A stretch of 64,000 nt of DNA from positions 310,001 through 374,000 of the forward strand of contig JAHEXI010000003.1 in assembly GCA_023252195.1 (NCBI GenBank). The letters run 5' to 3'. Made by a program: the position numbers and the translations under genes. The notes below the pieces were generated by a model, which was given only the letters and a program-made list of their open reading frames with translations, was not told the origin of the DNA and did no database searches. The stretch's first letter is position 1; every line of letters begins with the position of its first letter. The stretch is from Pseudonocardiales bacterium (GTDB taxonomy: Bacteria; Actinomycetota; Actinomycetes; Mycobacteriales; Pseudonocardiaceae). Below are positions 61,391 to 64,000 of the stretch, one piece after another.

Positions 61391-62263
61391 ATGGTCGCGA
61401 GCGTATCGGCAGCTCAGTGGCAGCAGAGTCAGGATGCACTCCGCGATGAGGTTCGGCGGGTGACGACCCTGATGCGGTCCATCAGTGATCCGGGGGTTCC
61501 CGCGGTGGGCCAGTGGAACATCGCTGAGGTTGCCATGCATCTTTCGCAGAACTGGATGCTGGTACCTGGGATGGCACGGCAAGACCTCTCCCGATATAAG
61601 GCAGTGGTGCCCGGCATTGTTGGGTTGGCCGGCGACTCGATGATCCCGGACATGTGGGACAACGCTGACATGAACGCGCTCGGGTTGAAGTGCGACGCCG
61701 AGCGCGATCTGGCTGTTCTGGCCGACCGCATCGAGGAGCGGGCGGAGGAGTACCTCGGCGAGTGCGCGGGGCACTCGCCCGATGAGCCGCGCCCGTGGAC
61801 GGTCGAAGGCACCTCGGTGCCCCTGTCGGCCTTGACCTGCAACTTGCTGAACGAAACGCTCACGCACGGTTACGACATCGCGAAGGCCGCCGGACGCAAG
61901 TGGAGGATCGAGCCGGCACATGCGGCCATGGTGGTGCGGCAGTTCTTCGTCCCGGTGATGCAAACGTGCGATCCTCGGACGTTTGTCAACGCTGGGAAGG
62001 CGGCTGGCCTCCAGGCCACCTACCAGGTGCATCTGCGGGGATGCGGTCGGATCGTTTTTGTTTTCGACGATGGGTCGCTCAGGGTCGACGAGCCGTCCGT
62101 CCGCCGGGTCGACTGCCATATCCTGGCCGATCCCGCAGCGTTTTTCATGGTGTTCTGGCAGCGCCAGAGCCAGTGGAATGCGATCGCCAAGGGTCAGCTC
62201 ATAGCCTGGGGTCGCAAGCCGTGGCTGGGGTTGAAGTTCAGGTCCCTAATACGCAATCCCTGA
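61391..62263 (+). CDS. Mycothiol-dependent maleylpyruvate isomerase-like (DinB/MDMPI) protein
   Basis: 290 residues from ATG 61391 with AAGGGGG upstream; the longer open frame runs over the oxidase remnant. The MDMPI/DinB N-terminal four-helix domain is visible (LRDEVRRVTTLMRSI, PAVGQWNIAEVAMHLSQNW with a metal-type histidine, and LNETLTHGYDIAKAAGRKW with another). The last 110 residues (TYQVHLRGCGRIVFVFDDGSLRV, DCHILADPAAFFMVFWQRQSQW) are an SCP2-like domain. Relatives use mycothiol as cofactor. The substrate is unknown. Confidence 0.85.
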   Translation: MVASVSAAQWQQSQDALRDEVRRVTTLMRSISDPGVPAVGQWNIAEVAMHLSQNWMLVPGMARQDLSRYKAVVPGIVGLAGDSMIPDMWDNADMNALGLKCDAERDLAVLADRIEERAEEYLGECAGHSPDEPRPWTVEGTSVPLSALTCNLLNETLTHGYDIAKAAGRKWRIEPAHAAMVVRQFFVPVMQTCDPRTFVNAGKAAGLQATYQVHLRGCGRIVFVFDDGSLRVDEPSVRRVDCHILADPAAFFMVFWQRQSQWNAIAKGQLIAWGRKPWLGLKFRSLIRNP

Positions 62264-62652
62264 CAGGCCTTATGAGAAACCGTGAGCACCAGCGGGTGCA
62301 GCGCGCCAAGCAGGTGGTGACGCAGCGCGTGCACCAGCAGGATGGTCATCGCGGTGCTGACCGAGGCGGCGGCCAGCACCGCTGCCAGCGCTCGTCCACG
62401 GGAGCTGATCGCCGCCTCAGCGAGGTGCTGAAGGCGGACCGTGTCCTCAGGCCGCATAGCGGGGACGCGCTGTCGCGGCGACCTTGTCACGGAAGTAGCG
62501 ACGACATAGATCTGGTCACCCACTTCGAATCCAAGGCGGCCCTCGATGCAGCCGCGATCCCTGATTCTCGCCGCGCTCGCTGGTGACGTGGCCGAGTTGA
62601 CCACCGAGACAAACCCTTAGTCCCGCACATTTTGCCAAGGGTCGGTGTCGAG
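62264..62652. other. Region without a clear gene
   Basis: About 390 bp. A minus-strand frame (62194-62604) contains MRPEDTVRLQHLAEAA, recalling HepT/DUF86 starts, followed by a hydrophobic stretch (AVLAAASVSTAMTILLV). The parts do not form a coherent protein, and the frame overlaps the end of the DinB gene. It is probably degraded sequence. Confidence 0.35.
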
Positions 62653-62868
62653 CTATTCTGGGAGCTGGCGAGCGTCTGGTTCGGTCTCCTGCCATCCGCG
62701 TAACCTGTTGATCGCACCCATCAGATCGATCCAACCATGGAAGGGCTGCGCCCCGGTTCCTTCAGCGGGAGCGATAGTGCCGCGGGGGGGCTCGGTGCCA
62801 CCCAAGCGCAGACTCAACAGAAAGCTACCCGTGCTCGGGGACTCGGTCCCGGGTTCGTCGCCGGCCAT
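62653..62868 (-). CDS. Small hypothetical actinobacterial protein
   Basis: 71 residues from ATG 62868 with GAGGTGAT upstream. The core FLLSLRLGGTEPPRGTIAPAE, then PFHGWIDLMGAINRLRG, has the pattern of a common small actinobacterial protein of about 60-80 residues with unknown function. It lies alone between degraded stretches. Confidence 0.55.
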   Translation of the reverse strand: MAGDEPGTESPSTGSFLLSLRLGGTEPPRGTIAPAEGTGAQPFHGWIDLMGAINRLRGWQETEPDARQLPE

Positions 62869-63138
62869 ATCACCTCAGATCTGGTAGTGGCTGTTCCCTG
62901 AAACTGTCGCTGTCATCCAGTAAGATATCGAGACGGCTGGCGTCGCGGTTCTCTCCGAGCCTGCAATGCCCATGATCACTCCTGCGCTTGGGCTGGCGCG
63001 ACAATGCTAAGACGGCTGCGGTAGCGGTTGCCTCCGGAATAACCCTAAGCGTTAGCTAAGCACACTGGTGGTCCTTCGCTTCGACAGGCTCGGCACGGGT
63101 CTGTCGTCCTGTCTGCCGCACTCCGAAGGGAGCCGCTC
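62869..63138. other. Intergenic region before the esterase fragment
   Basis: About 270 bp with no open frame of interest. CTAAGCGTTAGCTAAG near 63044-63060 is a small palindromic stretch. No other feature is seen. Confidence 0.4.
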
Positions 63139-63540
63139 ATGACCGACATCGGTCCTGAGGTACGGACAGCTAGTGGCACGGTGCGCGGACGGCGAGCGGA
63201 CGGGCTCGTGGTCTTTCGGGGCATTCCATTCGCGCAGCCGCCGGTCGGTGCGCTGCGGTTCGCCGCTCCGCAGCCGCCTCGGCCCTGGGATGGGGTACGG
63301 GACGCGGTTGAGTTCGGCCCGGCACCGCCGCAGTCCGGACCGCTCCGCTCAGCCGGGACCGCCGGTACGGAGTGGCTGACCGTCAACGTCTGGTCCCCGG
63401 ATTTGGGTACTGCCCGGTTGCCGGTGCTGGTGTGGATCTATGGCGGGGCCTACATGTCCGGGTCCTCCGGTGACCCGGTGTATGACGCGGGGTTGATCGC
63501 CCGTCAGGGTCTGGTCGTGGTGAGTTTCAACAGCGAGCCC
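63139..63540 (+). pseudogene. Type B carboxylesterase, N-terminal fragment
   Basis: ATG 63139 (GAAGGGAG upstream) begins a standard esterase/para-nitrobenzyl esterase N-terminus: VRTASGTVRGRRADGLVVFRGIPFAQPPVGALRF, LTVNVWSPD, LPVLVWIYGGAYMSGSSGDPVYDAGL. It reaches LVVVSFN near 63530, where the family normally continues with YRVG. There the sequence joins the end of a LuxR-type gene read on the other strand. The catalytic serine region is gone. Confidence 0.8.
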
Positions 63541-64000
63541 GTGGGCGTGGAAGACCAGGGCGGCGACATCGGCGGGCGGGGCGCGCTGGATGGTGACCCC
63601 GACGGTGCCCGGCGGGACGGTCATCCCAGTGAGGTGGGACGCGTGGATGGTCAGCCAGTGGCCGGCGGCGTGCGGGTCCGCACTCTGGCGGCAGCCGGCG
63701 CAGCGGTGGGGGTTGCGCCGGAAGGTCCGGTCAGGGAACGCAAACGGGCGGCCACCGAAAGGACCGGCGTAGGGGCGGGAAAGAGCGCCTCGGCGGGGAT
63801 GGCGTATGAACGGAGCAGGGCCAGCCACTGGTCCGCCTCCGCGGTGGTGGCTTGGATTGCATTGTGGGCGTCGAGGATCAGGATGCCGGGGCCGGGCGGC
63901 ACATCGGTCGTCGGTGCGCTGACGCAGGTCAGCGCGGCCCGCAGGGCTTTGGCCATGGGCACAGCTAGCCGGAGCAGGAACTCGGCTTCCTCGGTGGTGA
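63541..64000 (-). pseudogene. LuxR-type regulator fragment, truncated and frameshifted
   Basis: From the right edge the minus strand reads TEEAEFLLRLAVPMAKALRAALTCVSA, then GPGILILDAHNAIQATTAEADQWLALLR, typical of GAF/PAS-containing LuxR-family regulators. Near 63670 the frame changes and continues GHWLTIHASHLTG and PPADVAALVFHAHGL, just before the LuxR DNA-binding domain would start. There it fuses to the esterase fragment. The DNA-binding domain is missing and the N-terminus lies beyond the window. Confidence 0.7.

Noticed and set aside
33000-64000. Integrated phage, conjugative element or biosynthetic cluster
   Set aside because: No integrase, att-tRNA pair, phage structural gene, relaxase, PKS or NRPS is present; only regulators and scattered fragments are seen.

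Overview
The window is high-GC DNA with the gene content of a free-living mycelial or mycobacteria-like actinomycete: a SigF/RsbW partner-switching set, a DUF397/XRE pair, a DUF574 methyltransferase, a 13E12-type DUF222/HNH protein, SARP and LuxR-type STAND regulators and an IdeR-like iron box. I cannot fix the genus. I see no tRNA, rRNA, CRISPR array or prophage.

Left part (1-20.4 kb), mostly intact and housekeeping-like: a HAMP-array histidine kinase (cut by the left edge) diverges from PP2C phosphatase, STAS antagonist, anti-sigma kinase and SigF-type sigma factor. Then come an FAD oxidoreductase, small stress proteins (DUF2267, CsbD), two tandem PhoU paralogues with an iron box between them, and a molybdenum block. 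That block has a Mop-domain regulator, a binding lipoprotein and a fused permease-ATPase on the minus strand, facing away from two amino-acid-kinase-fold genes that match the molybdenum storage protein subunits MosB and MosA. A DUF397/XRE pair, a SAM methyltransferase and a class 3 lipase follow.

Middle part (20.4-33 kb): alkylation repair (Ada-AlkA fusion plus Ogt), an HNH protein, and an efflux region with three large MFS transporters, one TetR with palindromic operators, and the collapsed remnant of a Drr-type ABC exporter. Two matching dyads mark the MFS/Drr promoters.

Right part (33-64 kb) is an accessory region full of damaged genes: ATP-grasp, GNAT, SnoaL, MFS, cupin, DUF4440 lipoprotein, tyrosinase, LuxR, FAD oxidase, esterase and transposase fragments. 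Between them lie intact large signalling proteins: SARP-cyclase-STAND, cyclase-STAND and two LuxR-type ATPases. A CRP/FNR-type regulator sits between two small NTF2-fold genes and the cyclase proteins. The most interesting pattern is a pair of 16-bp dyads (half sites TGTCR/YGACA, 6-bp spacer) repeated at exactly 23-bp spacing in front of three genes, all NTF2-fold (SnoaL, DUF4440, NTF2-like), close to this CRP-like gene. It suggests an undescribed local regulon. Frameshift-based pseudogene calls assume the sequence is accurate.
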